64,000 nucleotides of DNA from Atopomonas sediminilitoris (GCF_022601735.1 NZ_JAKUMM010000007.1:62001-126000); one strand, 5' to 3'; positions 1-9,094 are shown, counted from the stretch's first letter. The notes: a model not told the origin generated them from the sequence alone. Numbers and translations: made by a program.

Positions 1-1076
1 TCGACCTCAACCTGCCCGACGCCCCGCACGGCGAAGCGGTGGACTTAGTACTCAAGCATCGCGTGCCGTGCATCGTGTTGTCAGGCAACCAAGATGAGCA
101 GCGCCGCGAGGAGTTGTTACTTAAGGGCGTGGTCGATTATGTGTTCAAAGAAAGCCAGCAATCCTACGACTACGTGTTTCACCTGCTCGGCCGACTCAGC
201 AAAAACACCCAGATTAAAATCTTGATTGCTGATGATTCCTCCGCCACGCGCACGTTCATCTCGCAATGTCTCAAGGCCCAACGCTACCAACTGCTGCAAG
301 CGGAAAACGGCCAACAAGCTCTCGCTCTGCTGGAGCAGCATCCCGATGTGCGCCTCTTGATCACCGACTACAACATGCCGCAGATGGATGGCATTGAGCT
401 GGTCAAACACCTGCGCCATGAGCAACAACGCAAGAAACTGTCGATCATTGCCCTATCCGCTGAAAACGAAAGCTACATCAGCGCACGCTTTATTAAGCAC
501 GGTGCCGACGATTTCCTGCGCAAGCCGTTCTTCCCCGAAGAGTTGCACATCCGCGTGATGCACTGCCTTGAGCGGCAAGAGCTGATTGAGCAGCTGTACC
601 AGTTGGCGCACTGCGACGCGCTCACGGGGCTGTTTAATCGCCGGCATTTTTTCAATCACGCGCCGGCACTGCTCAAGCAGGCGCACGATGCGCAACAAAG
701 CGTGTGCGTGGCCATGCTGGATATCGACTTTTTTAAGCGAGTGAACGACAACTACGGCCATGACGTGGGTGATGTGGTCATCCAACGCTTTGCCAATTTG
801 CTACAGGAGAACTTTCAAGACGCCCTGCTCGCACGCCTTGGCGGCGAAGAGTTCGCTTTGTTAGTGCTCAACCAAAGTGCCTCCAGCCTTGCCGCCGAGC
901 TGGATGATCTGCGCGAACAGTGCGCGTTGATCGAATACGGTCAAAGTGGCGCGCCGGAGCTTTCTTACAGCGCAGGCGTTTGCGCACAAGGCGCGGATAT
1001 TGATGAGCTGCTTAAAGGCGCCGACGAATTACTCTACGACGCCAAACAAGCGGGGCGCGGTCGCTGCTGCTACTAG
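1..1076 (+). CDS. Response regulator with two receiver domains and a GGDEF diguanylate cyclase domain (5' truncated)
   Basis: The reading frame is open to the left edge, so the N-terminus is missing. The first visible residues, DLNLPD, look like the phospho-acceptor region of a first receiver domain. A second receiver follows, with the acidic pocket IADDS and phospho-acceptor in ITDYNMPQMDG. The last ~165 residues are a GGDEF domain with an intact active site GGEEF. The family makes cyclic-di-GMP from two GTP in the cytoplasm. The residues where the inhibitory RxxD I-site would sit read NFQD, so product feedback inhibition may be absent. The double-receiver-GGDEF layout resembles PleD-type regulators. 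The partner histidine kinase is not in the window. A GTG at 39 lies inside the first receiver and is unlikely to be the real start. Confidence 0.93.
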   Translation, partial: DLNLPDAPHGEAVDLVLKHRVPCIVLSGNQDEQRREELLLKGVVDYVFKESQQSYDYVFHLLGRLSKNTQIKILIADDSSATRTFISQCLKAQRYQLLQAENGQQALALLEQHPDVRLLITDYNMPQMDGIELVKHLRHEQQRKKLSIIALSAENESYISARFIKHGADDFLRKPFFPEELHIRVMHCLERQELIEQLYQLAHCDALTGLFNRRHFFNHAPALLKQAHDAQQSVCVAMLDIDFFKRVNDNYGHDVGDVVIQRFANLLQENFQDALLARLGGEEFALLVLNQSASSLAAELDDLREQCALIEYGQSGAPELSYSAGVCAQGADIDELLKGADELLYDAKQAGRGRCCY

Positions 1077-1116
1077 CCCGACAAACAACGAAAACCCAGA
1101 CTGGGAGTACTCCGGC

Positions 1117-1758
1117 TTATTGCCCACGGGCATCAGCAGCACTGAGCACCAACTGCACACCCAGCCCCACCAGCACGACGCCCATCACCCGATCAAACCA
1201 ATGCCCCATACGCGCAAAACCGGCGCGCACACGCGTTTGACTGAACAGCATGGCCACCAAGGTAAACCACGCCCCAGTAGCCAGCGCCAGATACACGCCA
1301 TAAGCGCCTTGCACCAACACGGGGGTGTTGTGGCTGATCACCAAGGTAAACAGCGACAAAAAGAACAATGTCGCCTTAGGGTTTAAGCCGTTGGTGATGA
1401 AGCCCAAGCTAAAGCTTTGCCAAGCGCTCATCGCGTGCGCAGGCTGCTGGGCAATGTTGGCGGCCTCTGGATTGGCCTTGGCGCGTAACGCCTTGATGCC
1501 AATCCAGACCAAATACGCCGCCGCTAAATACTTCAGCACGTTAAAGGCGACAATCGACTGCGACACAATCAAGCCGATACCGAGCAATGAGTACGCCACG
1601 TGCACCAAAATACCGGCGCCCACGCCCCATGCGGTCAACAACCCAGCGCGACGGCCTTGACTGACGCTCTCACGCACCACCACGGCGAAATCCGGGCCGG
1701 GGCTGGCCACTGCCAACAAATGAACCAGCGCGACGGTGAAAAATTCTGTCCAGTACAT
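1117..1758 (-). CDS. LysE/RhtB family amino-acid exporter
   Basis: This 213-residue inner-membrane protein has the LysE/RhtB layout of about six hydrophobic segments. Near the N-terminus it carries the family motif SPGPDFAVVVRES, and the length matches the usual 205-215 residues. Members export amino acids such as homoserine, threonine, lysine or leucine using the proton gradient; the substrate cannot be told from sequence. It converges on the diguanylate cyclase gene with only 40 bp between the stop codons and no clear terminator hairpin there. It starts with ATG and is transcribed away from the hydroxyacid dehydrogenase gene; the 86-bp gap should hold both promoters. Confidence 0.9.
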   Translation of the reverse strand: MYWTEFFTVALVHLLAVASPGPDFAVVVRESVSQGRRAGLLTAWGVGAGILVHVAYSLLGIGLIVSQSIVAFNVLKYLAAAYLVWIGIKALRAKANPEAANIAQQPAHAMSAWQSFSLGFITNGLNPKATLFFLSLFTLVISHNTPVLVQGAYGVYLALATGAWFTLVAMLFSQTRVRAGFARMGHWFDRVMGVVLVGLGVQLVLSAADARGQ

Positions 1759-1844
1759 GTTTGGCTTCCTTAACCAATGGCTTTACTGTGCGGCATCAGT
1801 CTAAACCGGCGCGCCACGCCATGTAACCCAGTCAAGGAGCCGCC

Positions 1845-2801
1845 ATGTCGCTACCAAACGCCGCTTTTCTCGATCTGGCCAGCCTCGACTTGGGCGATCT
1901 GTCGCTTGCGCCATTGCAACAGCAATTTGCCCTGCGCACCTACGCGCAAACCGACCGCGCGCACATCGTCGAACGTTTGCAGGCCATGCACACCGCGATC
2001 GTCAACAAGGTCGAACTGGATGCCGCCACACTGGCGCAGCTGCCGGCCCTGCGACAAATCCTGATCAGTGCCACCGGCAGCAACAATGTCGACCTCGCCT
2101 ATGCGCAGCAACACGGCATCTGCGTGCAAAACTGCCGCGCCTACGGCACCGCATCGGTCGCGCAACACACGCTGATGTTGATGCTCAACTTGGCCACGCG
2201 CTTCACCGCCTATCAACGCGACCTACAAGCCGGCCGCTGGCAGCAAGCGACGGGGTTCTGCTTGCTGGAGCACCCGATTGAAGAACTCGCCGGTCAGCGC
2301 TTAGGCATTCTTGGCTACGGCGAACTAGGCCAAGCCGTGGCCCGTTTAGCCGAGGCCTTCGGCATGCAAGTTTTGATTGGTGCCTTACCAGGGCGCGAAC
2401 AACCAGGCCGCTTACCCCTTGCGCAACTGTTGCCGAAGGTCGATATCGTGACCCTGCACTGCCCACTGACCGCCCGTACGGAAAACCTGTTAGGTGCGGC
2501 AGAACTGGCCTTACTGCGCCAAGGCGCGCTGGTGATTAACTGCGGACGCGGCGGTCTGGTTAACGAGGCCGCCTTGGTCGCCGCGCTCGACAGCGGTCAC
2601 CTAGGCGGGGCCGCGTGCGATGTGCTCAGCGTCGAGCCGCCACGCGCGGGTAATCCATTGCTGGACTGCCAACACCCTAATCTGATCATCACCCCGCACA
2701 ATGCGTGGGGCAGCCGCCAAGCGCGGCAAACCATCGTCAATCAACTGGCCGAAAACGCCGCCGGCTTTTTTCAGGGCGCCGCCCCGCGCGCACTGGTGTA
2801 A
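1845..2801 (+). CDS. D-2-hydroxyacid dehydrogenase, HprA/glycerate dehydrogenase-like
   Basis: The 318-residue protein belongs to the NAD(P)-dependent D-isomer 2-hydroxyacid dehydrogenases. The Rossmann motif [12 protein letters not shown] sits mid-protein. The catalytic triad is visible as Arg in [10 protein letters not shown], Glu in LSVEPP and His in ITPHNAWG. The N-terminal half is the flanking substrate domain ([10 protein letters not shown]). The closest type I recognise is glycerate dehydrogenase/hydroxypyruvate reductase, which converts hydroxypyruvate to D-glycerate; other 2-keto acids are possible. An AAGGAG Shine-Dalgarno lies just before the ATG. rsmC follows 40 bp downstream on the same strand, so co-transcription is likely. 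A hydroxypyruvate isomerase and a glycerate kinase lie elsewhere in the window. Confidence 0.88.
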   Translation: MSLPNAAFLDLASLDLGDLSLAPLQQQFALRTYAQTDRAHIVERLQAMHTAIVNKVELDAATLAQLPALRQILISATGSNNVDLAYAQQHGICVQNCRAYGTASVAQHTLMLMLNLATRFTAYQRDLQAGRWQQATGFCLLEHPIEELAGQRLGILGYGELGQAVARLAEAFGMQVLIGALPGREQPGRLPLAQLLPKVDIVTLHCPLTARTENLLGAAELALLRQGALVINCGRGGLVNEAALVAALDSGHLGGAACDVLSVEPPRAGNPLLDCQHPNLIITPHNAWGSRQARQTIVNQLAENAAGFFQGAAPRALV

Positions 2802-2841
2802 GCTCGCCGCCTTTTCTGCCACCTGCTTTACGGAGTCAGCC

Positions 2842-3843
2842 ATGGACCCTCGCAGCCAAGTATTGCTGCGCCAGCGCGAGCGCTTTATTGATCAAGACTT
2901 GCTGCTGGCCGGCTTGCCCGCCGATGACTTACTCGCCGAGCTACCCCAAGCCCATGGTTGGAGCTGGCACGCCGGCGAAGCCGCAGTGTTAAAACAACGC
3001 TTCGACCAGCGTTGCCACTTTGCCAGCACGCTCAGCGACACGCCGTACCACAGCGCCGTGCTATTTCTGCCCAAAGCACGCGAACAAGTGGACTACCTGC
3101 TACAGACCATCGCCGCGCGCTTAAACAGCGGTGCCAACCTGTATTTGGTGGGTGAAAAGCGTACCGGCATCGAGCGCGCCGCCAAGCAACTGCAAAACCT
3201 TGGCCGCGCCATCAAGCTCGACAGCGCGCGGCACTGTCAGTTGTGGCACGTCGAACTCAGCCAGCCCATCAGCGCACCGCGTGATCCGTGGCAGCAGTGG
3301 TCGCTCAGCAACCCGCCGCACACGCTGGCCATCCATAGCTTGCCTGGGGTGTTTAGTCATGGCCGACTGGATAAGGGCAGCGCCCTATTGCTGGAGCATT
3401 TAGCCGATCTGCCCGGCCATGCGTGGCTCGATTACGGCTGCGGCGCTGGCGTGATCGGTGCCAGTCTCAAGCAACGTCATCCCGCCGCCACGTTGCAATT
3501 ACTGGATGTTGACGCGTTTGCCGTGGCCAGCAGTCAACGCACCTTAGAGGCCAATCAGCTTGATGCGCAGGTCATCGCCGCCGACAGCTTGGCGGGCTTC
3601 GCCAACGCCAGTTTAGATGCGGTGATCAGTAACCCACCGTTTCATCAAGGGGTCGACACGCAATATCAGGTCAGTCACGACCTGATCCGCGAGGCGCATC
3701 GGGTGCTGCGCCCAGGCGGTGAGCTACGCATCGTCGCCAACGACTTCCTGCGCTACCCGCCACTGATCGAGCAGCATTTTGCCCACTGCGAAACCTTGGC
3801 CCACGCTAACGGCTTTCGTATCTATCGCGCCATTCGCCGCTAA
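2842..3843 (+). CDS. rsmC: 16S rRNA (guanine(1207)-N(2))-methyltransferase RsmC
   Basis: RsmC methylates N2 of G1207 in 16S rRNA within the 30S subunit, using S-adenosylmethionine. The 333-residue protein has the duplicated architecture of the family: a degenerate N-terminal methyltransferase-like half and a catalytic C-terminal half with SAM-binding motif [14 protein letters not shown] and the N2-guanine signature SNPPFHQG. E. coli RsmC is about 343 residues. The open frame extends further upstream, but the ATG at 2842 is chosen because it follows a CGGAG Shine-Dalgarno and starts at the family N-terminus. The upstream extension would overlap the dehydrogenase gene in another frame. Confidence 0.93.
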   Translation: MDPRSQVLLRQRERFIDQDLLLAGLPADDLLAELPQAHGWSWHAGEAAVLKQRFDQRCHFASTLSDTPYHSAVLFLPKAREQVDYLLQTIAARLNSGANLYLVGEKRTGIERAAKQLQNLGRAIKLDSARHCQLWHVELSQPISAPRDPWQQWSLSNPPHTLAIHSLPGVFSHGRLDKGSALLLEHLADLPGHAWLDYGCGAGVIGASLKQRHPAATLQLLDVDAFAVASSQRTLEANQLDAQVIAADSLAGFANASLDAVISNPPFHQGVDTQYQVSHDLIREAHRVLRPGGELRIVANDFLRYPPLIEQHFAHCETLAHANGFRIYRAIRR

Positions 3844-3884
3844 CACAGCGCGGGGGCGCACTTGCCAGCGCGCAAGCCTAACGG

Positions 3885-4000
3885 CACAATGCGCGCCGTC
3901 CTGGGGGAGTAGTCGCTCTTTTGAGGCCCGCGTCAACACACTTGGCCACCTGCCATGGCGCCGGCACCCGCAACCTGTTGCGGCCTGACAAGACCCATGA
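3885..4000 (+). ncRNA. yybP-ykoY (manganese-sensing) riboswitch
   Basis: The leader before the TMEM165/GDT1 gene contains the hallmark pieces of the yybP-ykoY aptamer in order: CTGGGGGAGTAGTCGCTC at 3901-3918, GCGTCAACACACTTGG at 3930-3945, and GACAAGACC at 3987-3995. These are the conserved loop segments I recall from the E. coli mntP and alx leaders. The class binds Mn2+ between two docked loops and switches on Mn efflux genes, which fits the gene downstream. Boundaries are approximate. The gene-free stretch 3844-4074 is accounted for by this element and the hairpin after it. Confidence 0.87.
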
Positions 4001-4017
4001 CATAGCAACCTATTACC

Positions 4018-4062
4018 CGGGGCGGGCAAGGTGGCTGTGTCATGCCGTGTCTGCCCGCCCCG
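4018..4062 (+). promoter_or_regulatory. Hairpin between the Mn riboswitch and the exporter start codon (probable expression platform)
   Basis: An 11-bp perfect GC-rich inverted repeat pairs 4018-4028 (CGGGGCGGGCA) with 4052-4062 (TGCCCGCCCCG) around a 23-nt loop. It ends 12 nt before the ATG at 4075, and no U-run follows. This suggests it acts by controlling ribosome access or as a Rho-related structure rather than as a simple intrinsic terminator. The weak Shine-Dalgarno TTGGA lies just outside the stem. The mechanism is inference; the repeat itself is plain in the sequence. Confidence 0.6.
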
Positions 4063-4074
4063 CTTGGAATCGTT

Positions 4075-4641
4075 ATGGACGCTCTGTTTGTCTCCACCGC
4101 GCTAGTGGCCCTCGCCGAGATCGGCGATAAAACCCAATTACTCGCACTGTTATTGGCCGCACGCTTTAAAAAGCCGTGGCCGATCATTGCTGGCATTGTG
4201 GTCGCTACCATACTGAATCACGCCTTGGCTGGCGTACTGGGGAACTGGCTCGCCGAACAAGTCAGCGTGCTGTGGCTCAATCTAAGCTTGGCGGCGTGCT
4301 TTCTTGCGGTGGCGGGCTGGACGTTGATCCCCGACAAGTTGGACGACGAGCCTAGCTTGCTAGATCGCTACGGCGCGTTTCTCGCCACCTTAGTCGCTTT
4401 TTTCATTGCCGAAATGGGCGACAAAACCCAAGTCGCCACCGTGATGCTAGCCGCGCAATACAGCGACCTTGTGCTGGTGATCATCGGCACGACTGGCGGC
4501 ATGCTACTGGCCAACGTACCGGTGATCTGGCTCGGCAATCGCGCCGCCAACAACCTCCCGCTGCACTGGATTCGCCGTGCTGCAGCCGTGTTTTTTCTGC
4601 TCATGGCCTGCTACGCCCTGTGGCGGGCATTTAACCCATAA
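4075..4641 (+). CDS. TMEM165/GDT1 family manganese exporter (MneA-like)
   Basis: This 188-residue inner-membrane protein has the duplicated UPF0016 signature: ALAEIGDKTQLLAL in the first half and FIAEMGDKTQVATV in the second, each inside a predicted membrane segment. The acidic E-x-G-D-K-T motifs form the cation site in this family. Bacterial members such as Vibrio MneA export Mn2+; plant and yeast relatives handle Mn/Ca. The yybP-ykoY riboswitch in its leader independently points to manganese. The ATG at 4075 is preferred over an upstream ATG at 4042, which lies inside the leader hairpin loop. A rho-independent terminator follows. Confidence 0.9.
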   Translation: MDALFVSTALVALAEIGDKTQLLALLLAARFKKPWPIIAGIVVATILNHALAGVLGNWLAEQVSVLWLNLSLAACFLAVAGWTLIPDKLDDEPSLLDRYGAFLATLVAFFIAEMGDKTQVATVMLAAQYSDLVLVIIGTTGGMLLANVPVIWLGNRAANNLPLHWIRRAAAVFFLLMACYALWRAFNP

Positions 4642-4657
4642 AGCCGACCCAGAGCGC

Positions 4658-4707
4658 TGCCACCGCAAGCCGTGTAAGCCATTGGCTATAGCGGTGGCAA
4701 GTTTTTA
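4658..4707 (+). terminator. Rho-independent terminator after the manganese exporter
   Basis: TGCCACCGC (4658-4666) pairs with GCGGTGGCA (4691-4699). The loop contains a second small hairpin (AGCC-ATT-GGCT), and the run AGTTTTT follows at 4700-4706. Confidence 0.75.
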
Positions 4708-4798
4708 CACACAGGCCAGCAAAGCGTGAAGCGCATCACAAAACGACTTTTTTAGCGTGATACAGTCCACACCCCGAACACGACACGGAGTGTCTACG

Positions 4799-5242
4799 AT
4801 GGATCTGGAAGAACTCAAACGCCTTACTCGCCAGCATATCGACCTGTCATGGAACAAAGGCCACTTGGCGCTGATTGAGCAACGCCACGCGCTGAACTTT
4901 CAATACAAAAGCTCATTTGTCGGCCATCCACTCGACACCGCCGGCTATCAAGGCTTGGTCAACGAAATTCGCGATGCCATGACCGATCTGCAAGTTGAGA
5001 TCGAAGACATCATCGCCGAAGGCCGTACCGTCGTGACGTGGTCAACCTTCATCGGCACCATCACCAAACCGGCGCTCGGCTACCCGGCCAGCGATAAGAT
5101 TCTCAGTATTTCCGCCATGGCCTTTTGGCGTTACGGCCCCAGCGGCAAGCTAGAAGAGCTGTGCACGCTGTTTGATATGGAAAGCTTCCGCGCGCAATTA
5201 GGGCTTAACACCCGCCCCAATGCCGAGATTGCATTGCCCTAA
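4799..5242 (+). CDS. SnoaL-like ester cyclase family protein
   Basis: This 147-residue protein resembles the SnoaL-like/ester-cyclase branch of the NTF2-like fold: an N-terminal helix with a basic DLSWNKGH segment, then FVGHPLDTAGYQGLVNEIRDA, and strands such as VTWSTFIGTIT and ISAMAFWRYGPSGKLEE. Members are small cone-shaped proteins that are often catalytically uncharacterised, so no substrate can be named. The start at 4799 is chosen over an ATG 42 bp upstream because the Shine-Dalgarno CACGGAG lies 8 nt before it. The gene stands alone between two terminators. Confidence 0.72.
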   Translation: MDLEELKRLTRQHIDLSWNKGHLALIEQRHALNFQYKSSFVGHPLDTAGYQGLVNEIRDAMTDLQVEIEDIIAEGRTVVTWSTFIGTITKPALGYPASDKILSISAMAFWRYGPSGKLEELCTLFDMESFRAQLGLNTRPNAEIALP

Positions 5243-5266
5243 GCTTTAATCGCCACAAACAAAAAA

Positions 5267-5288
5267 CAGGGCGCCGATTGGCGCCCTG
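5267..5288 (-). terminator. Terminator of the M48 protease gene (minus strand)
   Basis: CAGGGCGCC (5267-5275) pairs with GGCGCCCTG (5280-5288) around a GATT loop. Read on the minus strand, the stem is followed by six U residues, giving a textbook terminator. On the plus strand the tail is only TTGCGTTT, so it may work weakly in both directions. Confidence 0.85.
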
Positions 5289-5294
5289 TTGCGT

Positions 5295-6110
5295 TTATTG
5301 CCCCCGCGCAGCCTCGTACAAGGGCAGCACTTGCGGTAGCGCTTGTTCAATACCCTGCATCCGCGTGCTGGATGAGGGGTGCGTGCTCATAAACTCCGGC
5401 CCCTGTCCGCCGCCCACTTGCCCCATCTTCTGCCACAAGGTCAGTGCGGCGCGCGGGTCAAAACCGGCGCGAGCGGCAAGCTCTAGGCCAATCAAGTCCG
5501 CTTCTTTCTCATTGGTGCGGCTATTGGGCAGGGTCAAGGCGTATTGCGCCACGGTATCGGCCAGCGCTCGGGTATCTTGGCCAAGGCCCAATAAAGCCCC
5601 GGCGGTATTCTCGGCCATCTCCAGAGCATAAGCCTTAGACATCGCTTCGCGGCCGTGCTCACGCAGCGCGTGGGCGATCTCATGCCCCACCACCGCGGCC
5701 AACTCATCGTCGGTAAGGCTCAGCTGATCGAACAACCCCGAATACACCAAAATTTTACCGCCAGGCCCACAGTTGGCATTCACCTCGGGGGCATCCACCA
5801 AGTTCACTTCCCACGCCCAGCCAGGTGCGTCGTCGCGAAAATGGCCGACTTGGGCGATTAAACGCTGCGATACGGTGCGTAAACGCTGCACTTGATCAGC
5901 ACGGGAGTTCAACACGCGCTTCTGCCCTGCTTCGGCCAAGGTCTGCCGATAAGACTGCGCATACATCTGATCCACTTGTTGTGCCGACAGCAAGCCCAGC
6001 ATGCTTTGCTGGCGCTCAACGCCCACCGCACCGCCACGGGTGGTATTCACCGCTTGGCAGCCCGCCACAACCAGCGCCAGTGCGGCGGGTAATAGATAGT
6101 GAAAACGCAT
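5295..6110 (-). CDS. M48 family zinc metalloprotease, lipoprotein
   Basis: The 271-residue protein starts with a lipoprotein signal (lipobox VAGC, Cys18), so it should be lipid-anchored in the periplasm. The catalytic zinc motif HEIAH is in VVGHEIAHALREH, and the third ligand region is EADLIGLELAARAGFDP. It resembles E. coli LoiP/YcaL and other BepA-related M48 peptidases that act in envelope quality control. There is no TPR domain, so it is the short form rather than BepA itself. It is a single gene, divergent from the chemoreceptor gene, with its own terminator. Confidence 0.9.
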   Translation of the reverse strand: MRFHYLLPAALALVVAGCQAVNTTRGGAVGVERQQSMLGLLSAQQVDQMYAQSYRQTLAEAGQKRVLNSRADQVQRLRTVSQRLIAQVGHFRDDAPGWAWEVNLVDAPEVNANCGPGGKILVYSGLFDQLSLTDDELAAVVGHEIAHALREHGREAMSKAYALEMAENTAGALLGLGQDTRALADTVAQYALTLPNSRTNEKEADLIGLELAARAGFDPRAALTLWQKMGQVGGGQGPEFMSTHPSSSTRMQGIEQALPQVLPLYEAARGQ

Positions 6111-6240
6111 GCTGAACTCTCAGTGATGGCAGAAAAGTTGGGCATGTTAGCCAGCGACCGCAAAGCCGGCAACGACTAACACTTGCGTACTGATCAGTTT
6201 GTGACTTTGCTTAAACCAAGCTGCCGCCATGAGTGCGGGC

Positions 6241-6267
6241 TAAGTTTTTCTGCATCGCCGCCGATAA
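6241..6267 (+). promoter_or_regulatory. Sigma-28 (FliA) promoter of the chemoreceptor gene
   Basis: TAAGTTTT (6241-6248), an 11-nt spacer, and GCCGATAA (6260-6267) match the FliA consensus TAAAGTTT-N11-GCCGATAA almost exactly. The start codon lies 40 nt downstream of the -10 element. This places the receptor in the late flagellar regulon. Confidence 0.82.
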
Positions 6268-6306
6268 GGAGCACGTCAGCCGCCTGCCCAGCGTGGAGTT
6301 CTTCCC

Positions 6307-8445
6307 ATGAAGTTACGTTCCGTCCAGTACAGCATCGCCGCTTTGTCTGGAGTCTTAGTGCTTGCCGTGTGCGCGGCGCTAGTGCTCTTCTCGATTTACG
6401 CCAGCCAGCAGACCCAGGCTTTTGTTCAAGAAAACACCGCGCCACTGGTGCAAAAGCAACTCGAAGAGCGCCTTAGCGCCTTAGCCGATGCTCGTGCCCT
6501 GTCCATTCAGCGCACCTTAGAAGCCCCTCTGGCCATCGCCCGCGGCTTAGCGCAAGTCAACAGCCTGATGGGCACACTGGATGAGAGCGGCGGCAATGTC
6601 TTAGCCATGAGCCGCGAAGAACTAAGCGCCTTGATCAAGCAGACCACTCAAAGTAACCCCAAATTACTGGGCACCTATATCGGCTGGGAGCCAGGCGCAT
6701 TTGACGGCTTAGACGAAACCTACGCCGGCATTAAAGACAACGGCTATGACGGTACCGGCCGCTTTATCCCCTGGTGGTTTAACAACAGCGACGGCAGTGT
6801 AGGCATCGACGCACTGGGCAGCCTTGAAAGCGAAAAGCTCCTCCCCACCGGCGTGCGCGAAGGCGAGTACTACCTCTGCCCTAAAGAGCGCAAAAAAGAA
6901 TGCGTGATCGACCCGGCCCAATATGATGTAGCCGGCACCATGACCATGCTGGCTTCCTTCACCGTGCCCATCCTCGTCAATGGTGAATTCAAAGGCATGG
7001 CTGGCGCGGACATCGCCCTTAACTCCCTGCAAGACTTGCTGGTTAGCACCAACGCCGAACTCTACGACGGCAAAGGCAGCATGATGCTGATCGCCACCAA
7101 TGGCGGACTGGTGGCCTACACCAAAGACCCGGCCAAGTTAGGCGAAAAAGCCGCCACCGTGATGGACGCCAACGAACTGGCCAACGTACAACAACTTAGC
7201 CCCGGCCAATCTTTTATCGATATCGATGAAGAGCACGATCACATCGAAGTATTCCGCCCCTTTCAAGTAGGGCAAAGCGATGCGCGTTGGGTGCTCATGA
7301 TGCAGCTGCCGCTGTCGGCAGTACTGGGCGATCTGCGCAGCTACCGCGAGCAACTCAGCGACCTGCACGACAAAGACAACGCCTTTATGGTGCTGGTTGG
7401 CTTGATCGTCGCCGGAGTCGGCTTGCTGTTTGTATGGTTCGCCGCTCTCGGCATTGCCCAACCACTGCGCAAGATGGTGGATGTGCTCAACACCATGAGC
7501 CAAGGCGAAGCGGATCTGACGCAACGCCTCGCCACTGATCGCCGTGATGAACTAGGCAACATGGGACACGGCTTCAACGGTTTCTTGGTGCGCCTGCAAA
7601 CCTTGATCAAACAAGTCGTCGATGCCTCGCAGCAATTCAGCGATGCCTCCGAACACACCGCCGACAACGCCATTCGCACCAGCCAAGGCGTGCAACGCCA
7701 ACGCCACGGCATTGAGCAAGTCGCCGCCGCGGTGCATGAAATGGCCGCCACCGCGCAAGAGGTCGCCCGCAACGCGGCTAACGCCGCCAGCGCCGCGACG
7801 CGTGCGGATGACGCGGCCAATCAGGGCCGCGGCGTGGTGCAAGGCAACGTGCAAGCCATTCAAAGCTTGGCTGACGAGATGAGCAAAGCGGTGGATGCGG
7901 TACAAACACTGGCGAAAGACAGCGAAAACATTAACGCCATCCTCGTCACCATTCGCTCGATCGCGGAACAAACCAACTTGCTGGCGCTCAACGCCGCGAT
8001 TGAGGCGGCTCGTGCCGGCGAACAAGGCCGAGGCTTTGCGGTGGTTGCTGATGAGGTGCGTAATCTGGCACAAAAGACCCAGCAAGCCACCGAAGAAATC
8101 CAGCACATGATCGAGCAGCTGCAAAGCGGCACACGCCAAGTTGTGACCGTCATGGAAAGCGGTCAACAGCGCTCCAACGCCAGTGTTACCCAAGCCAGCA
8201 AAGCCGCCGCCGCGTTGGATGAGATTACCGAAGCCGTGTCGGTCATCAGCGAGGTCAACACGCAAATTGCCGCGGCCGCTGAGGAGCAAAGCGCTGTGGC
8301 CGAGGAGATTAACCGCAATGTAATGGATATCGGCCAAGTGGCCGAAGAAGTCGCACAAGGCGCAGATGAGGCCACCGAAGCCAGCACCCACCTGACCAAG
8401 CTCGCCGAACAGCAGCGCCGTCTGATCAATCAATTCCGCGTTTAA
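6307..8445 (+). CDS. Methyl-accepting chemotaxis protein with periplasmic dCache sensor
   Basis: This 712-residue transmembrane chemoreceptor has a first membrane helix at about residues 10-30. A large periplasmic domain with dCache features follows ([24 protein letters not shown]). The second membrane helix is near 355-378, then a HAMP domain ([13 protein letters not shown]), then a methyl-accepting signalling domain. The highly conserved hairpin tip reads [20 protein letters not shown]. The dCache pattern is common in amino-acid or small-acid receptors, but the ligand is unknown. No C-terminal CheR-tethering pentapeptide is present. The FliA-type promoter upstream ties its expression to flagellar assembly. 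Confidence 0.95.
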   Translation: MKLRSVQYSIAALSGVLVLAVCAALVLFSIYASQQTQAFVQENTAPLVQKQLEERLSALADARALSIQRTLEAPLAIARGLAQVNSLMGTLDESGGNVLAMSREELSALIKQTTQSNPKLLGTYIGWEPGAFDGLDETYAGIKDNGYDGTGRFIPWWFNNSDGSVGIDALGSLESEKLLPTGVREGEYYLCPKERKKECVIDPAQYDVAGTMTMLASFTVPILVNGEFKGMAGADIALNSLQDLLVSTNAELYDGKGSMMLIATNGGLVAYTKDPAKLGEKAATVMDANELANVQQLSPGQSFIDIDEEHDHIEVFRPFQVGQSDARWVLMMQLPLSAVLGDLRSYREQLSDLHDKDNAFMVLVGLIVAGVGLLFVWFAALGIAQPLRKMVDVLNTMSQGEADLTQRLATDRRDELGNMGHGFNGFLVRLQTLIKQVVDASQQFSDASEHTADNAIRTSQGVQRQRHGIEQVAAAVHEMAATAQEVARNAANAASAATRADDAANQGRGVVQGNVQAIQSLADEMSKAVDAVQTLAKDSENINAILVTIRSIAEQTNLLALNAAIEAARAGEQGRGFAVVADEVRNLAQKTQQATEEIQHMIEQLQSGTRQVVTVMESGQQRSNASVTQASKAAAALDEITEAVSVISEVNTQIAAAAEEQSAVAEEINRNVMDIGQVAEEVAQGADEATEASTHLTKLAEQQRRLINQFRV

Positions 8446-8478
8446 GCCCAAACCCCTCGCTCAACCCTCCAGCTCAAT

Positions 8479-8508
8479 CCTCTAGCTCAGCACTGGCTGA
8501 GCTAGGGG
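8479..8508. terminator. Hairpin between convergent genes
   Basis: CTAGCTCAGC (8482-8491) pairs perfectly with GCTGAGCTAG (8496-8505) around ACTG, and CC/GG pairs extend the stem. There is no U-run on either strand. Its position between the converging chemoreceptor and DUF2007 genes suggests transcription termination or 3'-end protection. Confidence 0.45.
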
Positions 8509-8522
8509 TTAAACGCCTTCAG

Positions 8523-8798
8523 CTAGGCTTGCCACGTCTGCGCCGCCCCTTGATCACCCTCGGTAAAACCCTCATCCGCCCAGTCAGGCGTGGCACTGAG
8601 GTATTCATCAATCAACTGCCGCGCTAACCGCGCGTCATCTCCCGGCACAGCCAAGGCCAAGATCCCCAGCGCCGGTAACTCGCCCACACCGCCGAGCAAG
8701 TCCGCGCCGTGCAAGCACACATCAAACCCACGCTGCTGCAGCATGCCCAACAACAACTGCGCCTCTAACAGGTCGGCTGGTTCATAGATCCGCTGCAT
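8523..8798 (-). CDS. DUF2007 family small protein (putative signal-transducing protein)
   Basis: This 91-residue soluble protein has the DUF2007 pattern. An early segment MQRIYEPADLLEAQLLLGMLQQRGF is followed by VCLHG and a later LAVPGDDARLARQLIDEY, forming a small alpha/beta GlnB-hinge-like fold. Members are often annotated as putative signal-transducing proteins, but no activity is established. It sits 27 bp downstream of a CPXCG zinc-ribbon gene on the same strand, and the two are probably co-transcribed. Confidence 0.8.
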   Translation of the reverse strand: MQRIYEPADLLEAQLLLGMLQQRGFDVCLHGADLLGGVGELPALGILALAVPGDDARLARQLIDEYLSATPDWADEGFTEGDQGAAQTWQA

Positions 8799-8825
8799 TA
8801 GGTCTTCGCCCTCGCCTTCGTCCGC

Positions 8826-9008
8826 TTATTCATCCTCACGCTTAACCTGCACTTGGTAGCCCTGAGCATCCACCCACAGCGCCACCTCGATCGGCCGACA
8901 ACACACGGAACAATCTTCAATGTAGCGCTGATCACCGCCACTGGCGTCCACCAGCAACTCAATCTGCTCGCCGCAATACGGGCAAGACAGCGCTTCTACT
9001 TCCAGCAT
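8826..9008 (-). CDS. CPXCG-motif cysteine-rich small protein (zinc ribbon)
   Basis: Only 60 residues long, it has CPYC near the N-terminus and CSVCC about 25 residues later, the four-cysteine arrangement expected to bind one zinc ion. It ends in an acidic/basic tail (VKREDE). The family is widespread in proteobacteria and has no assigned role. It is first of a two-gene unit with the DUF2007 gene. It diverges from the acyltransferase gene, with only about 85 bp between the starts. Confidence 0.85.
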   Translation of the reverse strand: MLEVEALSCPYCGEQIELLVDASGGDQRYIEDCSVCCRPIEVALWVDAQGYQVQVKREDE

Positions 9009-9094
9009 AAGGTGCCCCTGTGTGACTTTCAGCTATGATGGCCGGTCTATTGCTGCGCCTACTTAAACTTAGCAAATACACGAGGTCTGTTTGC

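Noticed and set aside
2701-2841. Longer RsmC start overlapping the dehydrogenase gene
   Set aside because: The added residues are non-homologous and overlap another gene; the ATG at 2842 has a Shine-Dalgarno sequence.
7552-8451. A 299-codon open frame on the minus strand opposite the chemoreceptor
   Set aside because: It is antisense to the highly conserved signalling domain, and its His/Leu/Gly-rich translation matches no family. It arises from GC-rich codon bias.
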